Origin: JAWKWH01 sp963669415
GTDB taxonomy: Bacteria; Pseudomonadota; Alphaproteobacteria; Rhizobiales; Rhizobiaceae
Direction of reading: 5' to 3'
DNA length: 64,000 bases
NCBI GenBank assembly: GCA_963669415.2
Contig: CAXXPS010000002.1
Span: forward strand, 682,001 to 746,000
The translations under genes and the position numbers were made by a program. Below are positions 16,961 through 25,552 of this stretch, piece after piece. The notes below the pieces were generated by a model. It did not search any database. It was given only the letters and a program-made list of their open reading frames with translations, and was not told the origin of the DNA. Position 1 is the stretch's first letter, and each line of letters starts with the position of its first letter.

Positions 16961-17252
16961 ATGGAATCGTTTGAACGCAGGTAATTTGTGATCTGGCGAG
17001 GCGCGGAAGCCGACGCGGTGCGAGCACCGTTAGGCTTTTGCAACGCGGTCCAGGGCGCAAAGTACCAAGTTCAGATGATTGCGCATTATTCATGAATTTC
17101 AGCGGCTTGGTGTTGCCTTGCTTGGCGGTCTTTTCCGTGCCAACTGCGTCGAAATCCTCGCACGATGTGACAATCGCGCTGCGGTATTCTCCTGGTTGAC
17201 CCAAAAAATCCCTGCCATCAAACCGCTCCCAATTAAGCCAGATACGCTCTAG
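16941..17252. mobile_element. Miniature inverted-repeat element (MITE-like, ~312 bp)
   Basis: The ends are imperfect inverted repeats of about 34 bp: left 16941-16974, right 17218-17252 on the opposite strand. Reading inward both begin CTAGAGCGT, keep TC, GG, TTAA and TGG blocks, and end TTTGA. An internal open frame of 87 codons on the minus strand is not recognised as a transposase. The interior also holds a short hairpin (GGTGC/GCACC). CTAG sits at both outer edges, so a TA or CTAG target duplication cannot be separated from the repeat. The stop codons of both flanking genes fall inside the ends. Solo copies of the end occur at 801-834 and 7613-7635. Confidence 0.65.
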
Positions 17253-17587
17253 CTGACCACTTCGCAGCGACGCCAGGAAACCTCCTCGCCGTCGGGCATC
17301 TTCATTGTCATGAGCTCTTCTGAGTGCTGGGTCATGTTCAATGTGTCACCAGCAAATTTCTCACCGGGCGGCGAAACATAGGAAAAGTAGTGGCGATTGT
17401 AGTTTCCGGTGATTGAGGCACCGCCTGGCGTTTTGATGGCCGGACCATCGATGTGCAAATGCTCACCGCCGGCATTGCACCAATCACCATCGATCTGATC
17501 GGCAAATGAGGGGTTCGTCAAAAGCGCAATACCGATCGATGCAGCCGAAAAAATCTTCGAAAGCTTGCAAAGATGAGCCCTCACCAT
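17249..17587 (-). CDS. Small secreted protein of unknown function
   Basis: 112 residues with a Sec signal peptide (hydrophobic IFSAASIGIALL, cleavage near SFA-D at about residue 29). The mature part is a small beta-rich domain with WCNAGGEHLHIDGPAIKTPGGASITGNYNRHYFSYVSPPGE and a second Cys in WRRCEVVS. The two cysteines could form a disulfide. I recognise the pattern as a conserved alphaproteobacterial periplasmic hypothetical, with no known function. Its TAG stop is the CTAG of the right end of the neighbouring element, so the C-terminus may have been altered by that insertion. Confidence 0.7.
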   Translation of the reverse strand: MVRAHLCKLSKIFSAASIGIALLTNPSFADQIDGDWCNAGGEHLHIDGPAIKTPGGASITGNYNRHYFSYVSPPGEKFAGDTLNMTQHSEELMTMKMPDGEEVSWRRCEVVS

Positions 17588-17710
17588 TTCATAAACTCCG
17601 GTATCAATATGAGACTGCGCTCAATATTGCAGACATGAGGTCTGTTTGCCATTCACCTTTGAGATACTGATCGCACGGGGCCAAGCTGATCCGGACAGGC
17701 GGAACCATGT

Positions 17711-18535
17711 TCAGCCAGAGTGCAGGCTTTCAAGAAACCGTTCCAGATACGGGTCGAAAAGTTCAGGTGCTTCCCAAAACGGCGCATGGCCGATTCCTGG
17801 AAGAATGTGGACAGTCTCTTCCCACAAATTCTCATAGGTTAAAGACGTGACGAAATCGTTGTTGACGAAAGGTTCGCCGCCCCCATTGACGATCGCCAGC
17901 GGGGCTTTTGAATGGGTCGCCACATATTGCTGATCGCAACCGACGCCAGCGACGAACTTGCCCAGCATCAATTCGCGGGCCCGGCCATCCGTGCGCGCGA
18001 CGGCCTCGCGCAAGAACTCTTCAAATGGCGCATTGATGCCACACGTTGCGCGGGCGTAAGCGTCGACTTCTTCCTCGCTGAAATCGCGTTGACCCGCCAA
18101 ATGCATATGTTCCGACGGTTTGAAGCCCAGCGACAAAGCGTCCGGTTCTTTGCCAACCGGCGGTGTACCGCTGATCATCAATCCGTCAAGGCGGTCGGAC
18201 CGGTCGAACATCTCGATCCCGATATGGCCGCCCAGCGACCAACCAAACATTGCGAATTTCTCGTGACCAAGTGCTGTCATTAACTCCAGTGCGACATCCG
18301 CATAGCCCGGCATGTTGTAGGTCTTGTCCGGATCACTTGCATCGGCCGAATTTCCGTGGCCGGGCAAATCCATAGCGATGCAATGCCAATTCTGTCCTAT
18401 CGCGCCCTGCAGTTGGTTTCTAAACACTTCCTTGCAAGATGAGTTGCCGTGAATGAAAAGCACGACAGGGCCACTGCCACTGCTTTCTGTAATGGCGATA
18501 TCGCAGGCGCGGGTCTTAATCATCTTATCGGTCAT
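17711..18535 (-). CDS. Alpha/beta hydrolase
   Basis: Cytosolic hydrolase of 274 residues, last gene of the second importer operon. Oxyanion motif FIHGNSSCKEVF, nucleophile elbow GWSLGG (catalytic Ser) and the C-terminal His in ILPGIGHAPFWEAPELF are present; the acid is probably in the GGGEPFVNNDF region. A cap domain lies between about residues 120 and 190. The ATG at 18535 is supported by GGGGAGAG a few bases upstream; longer in-frame starts lack this. It lies 43 bp after the LivM-like gene. It probably cleaves an ester, lactone or amide in the imported compound or its product; the substrate is not predictable. Confidence 0.85.
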   Translation of the reverse strand: MTDKMIKTRACDIAITESSGSGPVVLFIHGNSSCKEVFRNQLQGAIGQNWHCIAMDLPGHGNSADASDPDKTYNMPGYADVALELMTALGHEKFAMFGWSLGGHIGIEMFDRSDRLDGLMISGTPPVGKEPDALSLGFKPSEHMHLAGQRDFSEEEVDAYARATCGINAPFEEFLREAVARTDGRARELMLGKFVAGVGCDQQYVATHSKAPLAIVNGGGEPFVNNDFVTSLTYENLWEETVHILPGIGHAPFWEAPELFDPYLERFLESLHSG

Positions 18536-18578
18536 CGATCTCTCCCCGGAGTGAACGCATGCAGGTTTTCGGCCCGCG

Positions 18579-19541
18579 TCATTGACGTAATGACTTCGGC
18601 ACCAACGGCTCAAACAGGCGTAACAACCCTCCCGGCGCGAGGCGAAGCACGAGTATCATGGCCACCGCTATGACGATAAAACGCGCTTCCTCGAAACCAC
18701 GGATGCCGGCCAAAGATTCGGTGGCAAATGTCAAGGCCAGCGCCGCAGCAATCGGGCCATAGGTGGTGCCGGCGCCGCCGATCAGCACCATGGACAGTGC
18801 GAGCGACAGGGTGCCAAAGCCGAAAACTTCCGGCGAGGCCACCCGCAAATAGATTGCATAGAACCCGCCTGCGACACCGGTGAAAATGGCGCTCAGCACT
18901 AGAACCATGATGCGCTGTCTGGAGACCGAGATACCGCGCGAGGCGGCATAATCTTCAGCGTCACGTACGGCTTTCAGCGACTTGCCAAATGGCGAATTGA
19001 TCACCGCCACAAGAAAGATCGTCGATAATACCAGCAAACCGAGCGCGACATAATAGTAGCCGAACTTGTAGTCGCGAATGAAGGAGTAATCGCCAAGCCT
19101 GAGATACGGAACACGCACCATGCCTTGAGCGCCGCCGGTGATGCCCGACTGGCTGAGAACGAGCTGCATGGCCAATTGGCCGAATGCGAAAGTGACCAGC
19201 ACGACGTAGATCCCCTTCAGCCGTGCTACCGGCGCGGCGATCAGAAAGGCGGATGCAGCCGCTGCCACTCCTCCGGACATTATGGCGATCCATGGATTGA
19301 CGCCGTAGGTCTTTGCCAGGATAGCGGCTGCGTATACCCCGACCCCGAAAAATGTCAGATGGCCAAAATTGAACACACCGCAATGGCCGAGGCTCAAATT
19401 CCAGTTTGAGGCGATGATGGCGTAGATAAAGGCGATGATGAAAAGGTGACGGGTAAAGGATTCGATGGCGAAATAGGGAACCACCGCCAGGATGGCCAAA
19501 GCAGCAATGGGCAATAAAAGGTTTTTCGGCGCCAGGTTCAT
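18579..19541 (-). CDS. Liv-type ABC importer permease (LivM-like), second system
   Basis: Inner-membrane permease with about ten membrane segments. Hallmarks are ASNWNLSLGHCGVFNFGHLTFFGVGVYAA near residue 45, ITGGAQGMVRVP, the cytoplasmic loop AVRDAEDYAASRGISVSRQRI and MVLIGGAGTTYGPIAAAL. The ATG at 19541 follows CGGAGG and overlaps the livH-like stop by 4 bp; a longer in-frame extension has neither. It is 320 residues long, normal for the family. Confidence 0.91.
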   Translation of the reverse strand: MNLAPKNLLLPIAALAILAVVPYFAIESFTRHLFIIAFIYAIIASNWNLSLGHCGVFNFGHLTFFGVGVYAAAILAKTYGVNPWIAIMSGGVAAAASAFLIAAPVARLKGIYVVLVTFAFGQLAMQLVLSQSGITGGAQGMVRVPYLRLGDYSFIRDYKFGYYYVALGLLVLSTIFLVAVINSPFGKSLKAVRDAEDYAASRGISVSRQRIMVLVLSAIFTGVAGGFYAIYLRVASPEVFGFGTLSLALSMVLIGGAGTTYGPIAAALALTFATESLAGIRGFEEARFIVIAVAMILVLRLAPGGLLRLFEPLVPKSLRQ

Positions 19542-20404
19542 TCCTTGCCTCCGAATATACCGTTGGGGCGAAAGACCAGCACGACGATCATCAGCAAAAA
19601 CAGCATGAATGGCGTCCAGTACAAGCCAACCCACAAAATCAGCAGTGCTTCGATGAACCCGATTAAATAAGCCGCACCAGCTGTCGCGCCGAGACTGCCC
19701 AGACCACCGAAAATCACGACAATCATCGCCTTGACCAGCGGCTCAGCGCCCATCACCGGGGTGATGAATCGAATGGAACCGAGCAGCGAACCTGTCAGAC
19801 CGGCAAGAGCGGCGGACAAGCCGAACGCCAACGCAAATGCTACTGGCACATCAATGCCGATCAGCGCTGCGGATTCCTGGTTTTGTCCGACAGCGCGCAG
19901 AGATCGGCCGGCGGTAGAACGCACCGTAAATTGCCAAAGCGCCAGCAGCAGCAATGGCGCCAGCACGATCATCACCGCTTCGTGTGCCGAAATGGTGGCA
20001 CCAAGAATTGAGACTTCGCCTTCAATCAGTCGCGGTAGTTGCTTGAGGCGGGCACCCCAGAGGATCAGGGCGGTTTTTTCCATTATGATCATCGCCGCCA
20101 GTGTGGTCATTACGGTAATCAGCAGCATGTTTCGGTTGCCATAGAATGGCCGTACAAGAAGCCGTTCGATAATCACCCCTATTATCGCGGCCGACGCTGT
20201 TCCCGCGGCAATCCCCATCAACAGGCCGAGCCCAAGCGCTTCGCTGACGGTCCACGCGACGAAGGCCCCAATCATCATCAACGCACCATGGGCAAAGTTG
20301 AAAACGCCAAGCGTCGTCCACACGACACTCAGGCCGCTGGCCATCAGCGCGTAAAGTGAACCGAGCACCAGACCCGAAACCAATGTGGCGATCAGGGTTT
20401 CCAT
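19538..20404 (-). CDS. Liv-type ABC importer permease (LivH-like), second system
   Basis: Inner-membrane partner of the LivM-like protein, 288 residues. It has LVSGLVLGSLYALMASGLSVVWTTLGVFNFAHGALMMIGAF at the N-terminus and the ATPase-contact loop SLRAVGQNQESAALIGIDV. VVIFGGLGSLGATAGAAYLIG lies near the C-terminus. Its ATG overlaps the livF-like stop by a single base (TGATG), and its stop overlaps the next ATG by 4 bp, so translation is coupled at both ends. Confidence 0.91.
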   Translation of the reverse strand: METLIATLVSGLVLGSLYALMASGLSVVWTTLGVFNFAHGALMMIGAFVAWTVSEALGLGLLMGIAAGTASAAIIGVIIERLLVRPFYGNRNMLLITVMTTLAAMIIMEKTALILWGARLKQLPRLIEGEVSILGATISAHEAVMIVLAPLLLLALWQFTVRSTAGRSLRAVGQNQESAALIGIDVPVAFALAFGLSAALAGLTGSLLGSIRFITPVMGAEPLVKAMIVVIFGGLGSLGATAGAAYLIGFIEALLILWVGLYWTPFMLFLLMIVVLVFRPNGIFGGKE

Positions 20405-21126
20405 CAGTGCATCGCCTCGCCGAAATAGAGCTTCATGACCTCGTCATGATCGGGAGAATTGGCGCGGTCAATCTCACGAACAACCTCGCCGTGTTCGATC
20501 AGATAAAGCCTGTCGGTCAGCGCCATCAAAAACTCGATGTCCTGTTCGACGACGATCAGCGGTACACCGTCCTCGGCAATCTTTCCGATTGCCGTCGCCA
20601 GTTCCTGCTTGAGCTTGGGTGACAATCCAAGCGTGGGTTCATCGAGCATCAGCAGACGGGGCGCGCACATCAATGCGCAACCGATCGACAACATCTGTCG
20701 CTCGCCACCGGACAGGGTTTTGGCTTTCTGCACACGGCGTTCATCAAGTCGCGGAAACAATTCGAAGACCGACGCGAGATTTGCCGCACGTTTCGGCCGC
20801 GCGCGTTTTGAGAATGCCGAAAGCTCAAGAATTTCCTGAACGCGCATGTCGCCGAACAGGACATTTCCTTGCGGAGATTGAACAAGCCCGGAATTAACAA
20901 TCTCGGGTGGCCGCGCATGCGTGATGTCTTTGCCGTCAAAAGCAATTTCGCCGGACATCGAACGGATCAAACCGGAGATGGTTTTGAGCAGGGTTGTCTT
21001 TCCGTGTCCGTTCGGCCCGAACAGGCCGATACACTCTCCCGCTTCGAGGTGGAGCGATATGCCTCTCAACACTGTAATCGGACCATACCCTGCCGATACG
21101 TCGGAAATTTCGAAGAACCGGCTCAC
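20404..21126 (-). CDS. Liv-type ABC importer ATPase (LivF-like), second system
   Basis: 240 residues with Walker A GPNGHGKTT (His replaces the usual Ala/Ser), VQSPQGNVLFGDMRVQE Q-loop, signature LSGGERQMLSIGCAL, Walker B LLMLDEPTLGLSP and VEQDIEFL with an acidic residue instead of the common Asn before the switch region. It overlaps both neighbours (4 bp upstream, 1 bp downstream). Confidence 0.9.
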   Translation of the reverse strand: MSRFFEISDVSAGYGPITVLRGISLHLEAGECIGLFGPNGHGKTTLLKTISGLIRSMSGEIAFDGKDITHARPPEIVNSGLVQSPQGNVLFGDMRVQEILELSAFSKRARPKRAANLASVFELFPRLDERRVQKAKTLSGGERQMLSIGCALMCAPRLLMLDEPTLGLSPKLKQELATAIGKIAEDGVPLIVVEQDIEFLMALTDRLYLIEHGEVVREIDRANSPDHDEVMKLYFGEAMH

Positions 21127-21857
21127 TGGCTGCGTCCGCCCAAATATGCCTCGACGACCGCGGGGTCCTTTACGACTTCTGCCGGTTTTCCCTGTGCGAG
21201 TATTTCGCCGTAATTGAGGACGATCAGCCGCTCGGAGACAGACAACAGCAGGCTCAGTACATGTTCAATCAGGAGAACCGTCAGGCCGAACTTGTTCAAA
21301 CTAATGAGAAGATTGTCGAGCCTTTCAATCTCGGGCCTGGTCAGGCCGGAGGCTGGTTCATCCAGCATCAAAACTTTTGGATCGGCTACGAGGGCCGAGC
21401 CGATCATCAACTGTTTCTTTTCGTAGACTGACAATTCCTGGGACTGCATCGTTTGTCGCGACGAATCGAATTCAACGGTTTCGAGAACCTGTTCCGCCCG
21501 CTTCCAGGCATCCGGTCCACGCAGCCCTCCATTGTAGGTCGCGCTGACCATTAGCGTTTCCATCGCGGAGAGCTCTGGAAATTCGGCATCCTTCTGAAAG
21601 GTCCGGCAAAGACCGGACTGCGCGATCCGATGCGCCGGCCATTTGTCGATACGCTGGCCGGCAAAATAGACCAGACCAGTTGTGGCGGAGTACGGAATTC
21701 CCGTCATCAGGTTGAAGAGTGTGCTCTTTCCCGAACCATTCGGCCCAGCGATACCGAAGATCTCTCCGGGCATCACTTCGAAGGAGACATCATTGACCGC
21801 CATAAGCCCGCCAAAGGCCTTGGAAACGGACTCTGTGCGCAGGATAGCTTCGGTCAT
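21123..21857 (-). CDS. Liv-type ABC importer ATPase (LivG-like), second system
   Basis: 244 residues: Walker A GPNGSGKST, a LivG-type middle region CRTFQKDAEFPELSAMETLMVSATY, Walker B VLMLDEPASGL and LLIEHVLSLL. The signature region reads LSVYEKKQLMIGSAL rather than a canonical LSGGQ, which is seen in some LivG homologues and suggests the partner LivF supplies the canonical site. It follows the binding-protein gene after 60 bp that contain a strong hairpin. Confidence 0.88.
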   Translation of the reverse strand: MTEAILRTESVSKAFGGLMAVNDVSFEVMPGEIFGIAGPNGSGKSTLFNLMTGIPYSATTGLVYFAGQRIDKWPAHRIAQSGLCRTFQKDAEFPELSAMETLMVSATYNGGLRGPDAWKRAEQVLETVEFDSSRQTMQSQELSVYEKKQLMIGSALVADPKVLMLDEPASGLTRPEIERLDNLLISLNKFGLTVLLIEHVLSLLLSVSERLIVLNYGEILAQGKPAEVVKDPAVVEAYLGGRSQ

Positions 21858-21882
21858 GTCAGCCGCACTGTTGGTTGGAAAT

Positions 21883-21906
21883 CAGGGCCGCTAAATAGCG
21901 GCCCTG
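21883..21906. other. Stem-loop after the second binding-protein gene
   Basis: CAGGGCCGCTA (21883-21893) is the exact reverse complement of TAGCGGCCCTG (21896-21906), an 11-bp palindromic stem with a minimal loop. On the minus strand it lies 11 bp after the binding-protein stop and before the LivG ATG. No U-run follows, so partial termination or 3'-end protection of the binding-protein mRNA is more likely than complete termination. Confidence 0.6.
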
Positions 21907-21917
21907 AGAGCACATCA

Positions 21918-23150
21918 TCACTGCATCCACGAAGGTTGAACGAATTCACCGGTTGCGTAGACGCCCGGGTAGAACAGGAAGCGTTCGCCATCGCGGATCT
22001 GGTAGAACTGGATCGGCACGCCGTCATTGCTCTGAACCGACAGATGCGTCGCCGGGTCGAACTTGATTTTGCCCATCGCAGTTTGCTTATCGGTGTTGCC
22101 AATTTCCGCACCGATCTCGGCGCGTTTGGACGGATCACCAATCTTGGCGAGCGCATCGGCATAGATCAGCACTTGTTCGTAGAGAGCAGGACCATACGAT
22201 CCTGGTTCATTGCCATATTTGTCCTTGTACTTGCCAAGCACTTCGGCGGCGCGTGGATTGGTCGGCGTGTTCAACACGCCACCCAGCAGATTATAGACAA
22301 CGCCGGAAGATTTTTCCTTTGTCAGGTCGAGGAACTCCGGCACCGACGGTGCATACTGGATGAAGACAAGACTGTTGGTCGGATCTTCCATGAACTGGGT
22401 CATGAACGTCGCGGCGTTGGCAGAGACATAGTCCGTATTGATCAGTACCGCCGGTGGGTTCGCCCTGATCTTGGCCAGAAATGCGCGCCAGTCGTTGATC
22501 TCACCAAACGGCAGCAGATCATTTTCGGTCACTTCCCATCCCGCGCCCTTAAAAGATACGACCATGCCCTCGGCAATGCCCTTTGAATAAGGATTGTCGG
22601 AAGCTATGATCGCCACTTTTTTGTTCGGCAGACTGAGTTTTCCGGCGTCTGCCAGCCCTTCGACAACCGGGACGATTTCCGTGTTGTAGCCGGCGTAAGA
22701 CGGCGTCATTGACCAGACTGTTCCGAAGTCATCCGGATTTGGACTGATGATGCCTTCAGTCTGGGCGGAGTTTGCCGAAACGAGGTAAATCATTTCCTGT
22801 TCGGCCATCATCTCGATTTCAAAGTTTGAGCCAGAAGCATAGCCGGTCATGATCGCGCCCATCGCACGATCGCCGAGAAGCCGTTCAGCTGCTGTTGCGA
22901 CGGCATCGGAACTGGCGTCGCCAACATCACCAACCACGAGTTCAAATGTATGGCCCGCAACACCGCCGCCAGCATTGAGTTCATCAACTGCCATTTGCGC
23001 GCCATTGACCATTTCCTGCCCGTCAGCAGCGGCTGAGCCTGTGACTGGAGCCAACACTCCGATCTTCACGACATCGGCCTGAGCGCCAACCACCGTCGTC
23101 GAAAGCGCCACCGCGGAAGCGGCGGCGATGAGCATGCGTCTGTTTAACAT
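21918..23150 (-). CDS. Branched-chain-amino-acid-type substrate-binding protein, second system
   Basis: Periplasmic Peripla_BP_6 protein of 410 residues. A signal peptide (MLNRRMLIAAASAVALSTTVVGAQA-D) is preceded by AGGAGG. The mature part starts VVKIGVLAPVTGSAAADGQEMVNGAQMAVDELNAGGG, typical of LivJ/K relatives. AIMTGYASGSNFEIEMMAEQEMIY and INTDYVSANAATFMTQF are further family segments. It lies between the M20 deacylase and the ATPase genes, and is expected to be the most highly expressed gene of the operon. Ligand unknown. Confidence 0.9.
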   Translation of the reverse strand: MLNRRMLIAAASAVALSTTVVGAQADVVKIGVLAPVTGSAAADGQEMVNGAQMAVDELNAGGGVAGHTFELVVGDVGDASSDAVATAAERLLGDRAMGAIMTGYASGSNFEIEMMAEQEMIYLVSANSAQTEGIISPNPDDFGTVWSMTPSYAGYNTEIVPVVEGLADAGKLSLPNKKVAIIASDNPYSKGIAEGMVVSFKGAGWEVTENDLLPFGEINDWRAFLAKIRANPPAVLINTDYVSANAATFMTQFMEDPTNSLVFIQYAPSVPEFLDLTKEKSSGVVYNLLGGVLNTPTNPRAAEVLGKYKDKYGNEPGSYGPALYEQVLIYADALAKIGDPSKRAEIGAEIGNTDKQTAMGKIKFDPATHLSVQSNDGVPIQFYQIRDGERFLFYPGVYATGEFVQPSWMQ

Positions 23151-23181
23151 GGTATCCTCCTGTCAGCGTTGTTATTGGAAT

Positions 23182-24492
23182 CTATTTTGTGCCGCAGCTG
23201 TCGATCACAGTTGCAGCGATGACTTTTGTTGCTTCGATCAGGCTGTCGACTTCCACACATTCGTCATTGCCGTGGAACCCGTCGCCACTCGGGCCGTAAA
23301 TTACCGCGTCCACCCCGGCGCCAGCGTAGTGAGCCGCGTCCGTGACTGCCTCAAATCCTTTGACCTCTGGCGGCTTTGCCTGAACCTGACTTGCCCGCGC
23401 ATGCAATGATTTGACCAATGGATGGTCGATCGGCGTATTCATCGGTGGGAAGTTGAGATCAAACAGGTCCCACAATATTTTCGGCGGATTTTCACGCATC
23501 CAAGGGTCCATAGCCGCAAAGTTTGCAACGAAATCCTCGAATTCCTTTTTCACGTCCTCGAAATCTTCATCCGGCATGAATTTGTAGTCCAGATCAATGG
23601 TGACCACGTCCGATATGATAGCGGCGTTGGTCATGATCGCCGGATTGCCGTCTTCTCCCATGCCGGCGCCACCCCGAATGACGCCAGGATTGATGGTGGC
23701 CAGACCCGCCGGCACCAGCGGGTGCCAATGGTCCCTGCAGCGAGAGGCTTCAAAGTCGCGAAGCGCGTTGAGAAACCGGTTGGCGAGTTCGATGGCATTA
23801 ACACCCGGCTCGATGCGATCTTCACTGTGAGCTTGCGGCCAGATCGAATTGAACCGCCAGCCTGCATGGGCCTGCTTGCCGAAGATCGTTACCCGAACCC
23901 AACTCAACCCGCCTTCTGCAGGCACAATGTTGCGCCATGTCGGTTCGGCGATGATAGCCCGCTTGGCCAGTCGCTTGTTCTTTACCAGGTCCATAGCGCC
24001 AAAGCCGCCTGCTTCTTCATCGACGACGCTGTGAATGGCGAGCCTGCCTTCCAGCTCGACACCGGCCTGCCGGATAGCGTGCGCAGCTGCAATGCAAGCT
24101 GCCACACCACTTTTCATATCCACTGCTCCCCTGCCCCAGATACGGCCATCTTCGAGTTGACCGCCGAAGGGCTCGCGCTTCCAGGCCGATCCATCACCAA
24201 CCGGCACGACATCGATGTGGCCGCAGAGGATCAGGCTTTTGTCGTCGGAACCTTCCCACTCGCCGATGACATTTGGCCTGTCATCGAACACATCCCACCG
24301 GTCGGTGGCGAAACCGTCGTCTTCCAATTGTTTTTGGACAAGATCCTGAACATCGGATTCGCGATTAAGCCCCTGCTCGACCTGGAACTTGGGATTGACC
24401 GATGGAATTCGCACCATCTCCTGGGTCAATTCAATGACGAAATCATTGTTCCGATCAATTTCAGCCCAGACTTTTTCAACTGCATCAGCCAT
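23182..24492 (-). CDS. M20 family peptidase/deacylase (ArgE/DapE/ACY1-like)
   Basis: Zn-dependent amidohydrolase of 436 residues releasing an amino acid from an N-acyl or dipeptide-like substrate. Metal and catalytic residues: His in LCGHIDVVPVGDG, Asp in GRGAVDMKSGVAA, the Glu pair in VVDEEAGGFG, a further ligand in AIIAEPTWRN, and a late His in VIYGPSGDGFHGNDECVEV. The dimerisation domain starts with AHAGWRFN. The start is an ATG whose first bases overlap the end of a 58-codon ORF (8 bp). It is adjacent to an N-formylglutamate-amidohydrolase-like gene, so the pathway probably removes N-acyl groups from imported amino-acid derivatives; the exact substrate is inferred only. Confidence 0.88.
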   Translation of the reverse strand: MADAVEKVWAEIDRNNDFVIELTQEMVRIPSVNPKFQVEQGLNRESDVQDLVQKQLEDDGFATDRWDVFDDRPNVIGEWEGSDDKSLILCGHIDVVPVGDGSAWKREPFGGQLEDGRIWGRGAVDMKSGVAACIAAAHAIRQAGVELEGRLAIHSVVDEEAGGFGAMDLVKNKRLAKRAIIAEPTWRNIVPAEGGLSWVRVTIFGKQAHAGWRFNSIWPQAHSEDRIEPGVNAIELANRFLNALRDFEASRCRDHWHPLVPAGLATINPGVIRGGAGMGEDGNPAIMTNAAIISDVVTIDLDYKFMPDEDFEDVKKEFEDFVANFAAMDPWMRENPPKILWDLFDLNFPPMNTPIDHPLVKSLHARASQVQAKPPEVKGFEAVTDAAHYAGAGVDAVIYGPSGDGFHGNDECVEVDSLIEATKVIAATVIDSCGTK

Positions 24493-24661
24493 TCCTTACC
24501 TCCCGGATTTCCCTGACCAGATCGTCCGTCTTGTTTTTTCGCCAACAGTCCCGGTTGGCGGCGATTTTGCAATCATCCTTGTCGGTGAGAAAGCTCTGAC
24601 CACTCGTGAACCGTAACGCGGCCTGGTTGGGATCAAGAGGGATCTCGCGGCTCAACGACAT
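24485..24661 (-). CDS. 58-residue coupled ORF of unknown function
   Basis: This small frame fills the gap between two enzymes exactly. Its ATG shares one base with the stop of the upstream gene (TGATG at 24659-24663) and its stop TGA lies 8 bp inside the downstream M20 gene. Such coupling at both ends argues that it is translated. The predicted product starts MSLSREIPLDP, is hydrophilic, has no signal or membrane segment, and has Cys31 and Cys39-Trp40 followed by a highly charged helix-like tail. I do not recognise a family. It could be a small partner subunit, or serve only to carry ribosomes across. Confidence 0.55.
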   Translation of the reverse strand: MSLSREIPLDPNQAALRFTSGQSFLTDKDDCKIAANRDCWRKNKTDDLVREIREVRNG

Positions 24662-25440
24662 CAGTCAATTTCTCCCAAGACGTTTTCGATTGTCCGGCAA
24701 AGAAGATCCGCCCAGCGGTCCAAGTTTTCATCAGTGTCCAGATGATCGTTCCTGATCTCGATCAGACTGTGGGCAATGCTGCGGCGCTCGCCGTGATGGG
24801 GAACAAACCAGTCGGTCAGTTCGCCGACTGTGTATGGTTCGTTCATACCGATTGTCAGATGTGGCGCCAGTTCTCCAATTTCGTCAGCCAGTTTTTTGGA
24901 AGTCATCGTATCCCGGCGGAAGACAAAGCCGATATCCCAAGGACGCTGCTCCCCGGCGAGTACAGGTGTGAAACTGTGGATCGCCAGCACAAGTCGTCGC
25001 GGATGGCGATCGATCACATCGGAGACTGCATCATGAAACGGTTCGAATATTTCATCAAACCTTTGCTGACGCTCGGTCGAAGAAAGATCCTTGTTGCCGG
25101 GAATCTCTACTCCGTCGCTGACCTCCAAAATGGCTTCGTGAGATCTAACCGGTCTGTTGCAATCAACAACCAGGCGACTATACGGCTGCAACAGCAACGG
25201 AACTCCAAGCCGCTCTGCTACCCGCTGAGAAACTGCTCCTGCGCCAATGTCATACGCAACATGCAAGTCCATATTCCCGGGACTCAGGCCGAGATCACCG
25301 AGAGCGGCTGGAATTTCCTGCCCCGCATGTTCGCAGACCAGCACCAATTCGTGGGCGCTTTCGCCATTGACGATCTCAAAAGGTGCCGGATCTGCTTCAC
25401 CCAAGAGAGACCCTGCCGTGTCCAACACTGCAGACTGCAT
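24661..25440 (-). CDS. N-formylglutamate amidohydrolase-like protein (HutG family)
   Basis: First gene of the second importer operon, 259 residues, cytosolic. The family hydrolyses N-formyl-L-glutamate to formate and glutamate in histidine degradation, but many members act on other N-acyl amino acids. Signature parts: LVLVCEHAGQEIPA near residue 33, HVAYDIGAGAVSQRVAERLGVPLL, YSRLVVDCNRP, AIHSFTPVL and MNEPYTV. No hutH, hutU or hutI lies nearby, so this is not a histidine pathway. It is coupled to the 58-codon ORF and the M20 enzyme and diverges from an RpiR regulator. Confidence 0.86.
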   Translation of the reverse strand: MQSAVLDTAGSLLGEADPAPFEIVNGESAHELVLVCEHAGQEIPAALGDLGLSPGNMDLHVAYDIGAGAVSQRVAERLGVPLLLQPYSRLVVDCNRPVRSHEAILEVSDGVEIPGNKDLSSTERQQRFDEIFEPFHDAVSDVIDRHPRRLVLAIHSFTPVLAGEQRPWDIGFVFRRDTMTSKKLADEIGELAPHLTIGMNEPYTVGELTDWFVPHHGERRSIAHSLIEIRNDHLDTDENLDRWADLLCRTIENVLGEID

Positions 25441-25552
25441 CAGTCATTTGCCCCAATTTAGAGTTCCATTACATGCTCAAATTTTTTCATTGTCAATCAG
25501 ATGAGAGATATTGACGAATTTTTTTCAAGATGGAATTGTGCACCCGGGAGAA

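Noticed and set aside
16941..17204. 87-codon minus-strand frame inside the miniature element as a transposase
   Set aside because: No DDE motif, helix-turn-helix or similarity to a transposase family is visible, and it is too short to mobilise the element.
23422..24516. 364-codon open frame on the plus strand opposite the M20 deacylase
   Set aside because: Fully contained within a conserved gene on the other strand; no family resemblance.
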